A DNA stretch of 5,183 nt from Bacillota bacterium (GTDB taxonomy: Bacteria; Bacillota; Clostridia; Peptostreptococcales; Anaerovoracaceae). The DNA lies in the NCBI GenBank assembly GCA_017431395.1, contig JAFRLD010000051.1:1-5183 (forward strand), given 5' to 3'. The position numbers and the translations under genes were made by a program. Positions 4,302 through 5,183 of the stretch are shown here, piece after piece; the first letter of the stretch is position 1, and each line of letters begins with the position of its first letter. The notes beneath the pieces were generated by a model. It was not told where the DNA came from. It worked only from the letters and a program-made list of their open reading frames with translations, and did no database searches.

Positions 4302-5183
4302 CTACTCCACCTCATGATTGAACAGCGGTGTCGAGAAATACCTCTCGCCGGTATCCGGCAGGATCGTGACCACGCGCTTGCCGGGGCCGAGCTCCCGGGC
4401 GAGCTTCATGGCGACGCAGACGTTGGTGCCGCTGGAGATGCCGCAGAGGATGCCCTCCTCCCGGGTCAGGCGCTTAGTGGTCTCCATGGCTTCCTCATCG
4501 CTGACCAGACAGACCCTCTGGTATACGCGCTGGTCGAGGATCGGCGGGATGACGCCGTCGCCGATGCCCATCTGCAGGTGGGTGCCGATGTTGCCGCCGG
4601 ACAGGATCGCTGCGTTCTCGGGCTCGCAGGCCCAGATCTGGATGTTCGGGTTGTGCTCCCGGAGGATCCGGCCTATGCCCGTGATCGTTCCGCCGGTACC
4701 GACGCCGGAACAGAAGCCGTCGATCGGTCCGCGGATCTGTTCCAGGATCTCCAGGGCCGTGTTCTCCTCATGCGCCCGAAGATTGTCCTGGTTGCTGAAC
4801 TGGTCGGGGAAGAAGACGTTCGGGTCATCCGATTTCATCAGCTTCGCCATTTTGATGCAGTTCTCGATGGCCTCGCCGATATCGTTATCATCGTGGACCA
4901 GACGGATCTCAGCTCCGTACTGGCTGACCAGCAGACGCCTCTCTACGCTGACGGAGTCCGGCATGATGATGATGGTCTTATAGCCTTTCACGGCACCAAC
5001 CAGTGCCAGGCCGATGCCCTGATTGCCGCTGGTCGGTTCCACGATCACGGAGTCCTTATTCAGCCGGCCTCTCCTCTCCGCCTCTTCGATCATCTTGAAT
5101 GCGGTCCGGGTCTTGATCGAACCACCGACGTTCATGCCTTCGTATTTGACCAGGATCTCCGCGTCTTCCGGTCCGGTCATGTG
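4302..5183 (-). CDS. cysK: CysK-family PLP-dependent cysteine synthase, N-terminus cut by the window edge
   Basis: 293 codons plus stop are visible. The frame runs through an internal ATG (5180) to the right edge, so about 20 N-terminal residues, including the usual 'IGNTPL' start, are missing. Members of this fold-type II family make cysteine from O-acetylserine and sulfide with PLP in the cytoplasm; some relatives use other activated serines or act as cystathionine beta-synthases. Counting from the edge, the Schiff-base lysine is K24 (GGSIKTR). The substrate-binding loop is TSGNQG (51-56), where CysK usually has TSGNTG. The phosphate-binding loop is GVGTGGT (160-166). The serine near the pyridine nitrogen lies in GISSG (248-252). 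The C-terminal LPDTGERYFST matches the family. No CBS or ACT extension follows. The family is certain; the exact substrate is less so because of the Gln in the loop. The gene has its own terminator and shows no sign of belonging to the kinase operon. Confidence 0.9.
   Translation of the reverse strand, partial: HMTGPEDAEILVKYEGMNVGGSIKTRTAFKMIEEAERRGRLNKDSVIVEPTSGNQGIGLALVGAVKGYKTIIIMPDSVSVERRLLVSQYGAEIRLVHDDNDIGEAIENCIKMAKLMKSDDPNVFFPDQFSNQDNLRAHEENTALEILEQIRGPIDGFCSGVGTGGTITGIGRILREHNPNIQIWACEPENAAILSGGNIGTHLQMGIGDGVIPPILDQRVYQRVCLVSDEEAMETTKRLTREEGILCGISSGTNVCVAMKLARELGPGKRVVTILPDTGERYFSTPLFNHEVE

Noticed and set aside
4318..4983. Plus-strand open frame (221 codons) opposite the CysK-like gene
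   Set aside because: It is antisense to a well-conserved enzyme, its product is Ser/Arg/Met-rich and low in information, and no ribosome binding site was seen.

Overview
The window shows a single-stranded gene block. All five genes read leftward on the minus strand, and no RNA gene, mobile element or CRISPR array is visible. The gene set points to a Bacillota anaerobe, probably Clostridia-like: a LytTR response regulator, a membrane Hanks-type Ser/Thr kinase with bacterial Ig-like (Big_2-type) ectodomains, a clostridial-looking CysK variant and sigma-A-like promoters. GC content looks intermediate by eye (not computed). The taxonomic call is inference.

Layout in the direction of transcription (right to left). 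(1) 5183-4302: a CysK-type PLP enzyme, missing its N-terminus at the window edge and closed by a hairpin terminator at 4267-4232. (2) 4301-4095: intergenic DNA with a 21-bp-phased direct repeat (4212-4181), an extended -10 promoter (4154-4126) and a ribosome binding site. (3) 4094-2967: an unfamiliar 375-aa protein containing two copies of an XRE-like helical motif. (4) 2956-1190: a transmembrane Ser/Thr kinase starting about 10 nt after gene 3, so the two form a tight operon. (5) 1189-1111: a promoter with perfect -35 and -10 hexamers but a 20-bp spacer. (6) 1110-379: a LytTR response regulator whose last codons contain an intrinsic terminator (411-388). (7) 378-226: intergenic DNA with a dyad and a promoter placed so that the next gene may be leaderless. 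(8) 225-1: the first 75 codons of an exported protein, possibly BspA/LRR_5-like, running off the left edge.

Working model (inference): the kinase senses an extracytoplasmic cue through two Ig-like domains and a Ser/Gly-rich tail, and signals inside the cell to the co-transcribed HTH-like protein. The neighbouring LytTR regulator has no histidine kinase in the window, an altered acidic pocket and a Ser/Thr-rich loop beside its phosphoacceptor, so it may be regulated unconventionally. The secreted protein is a possible surface output. The CysK-like gene looks like an independent housekeeping neighbour.
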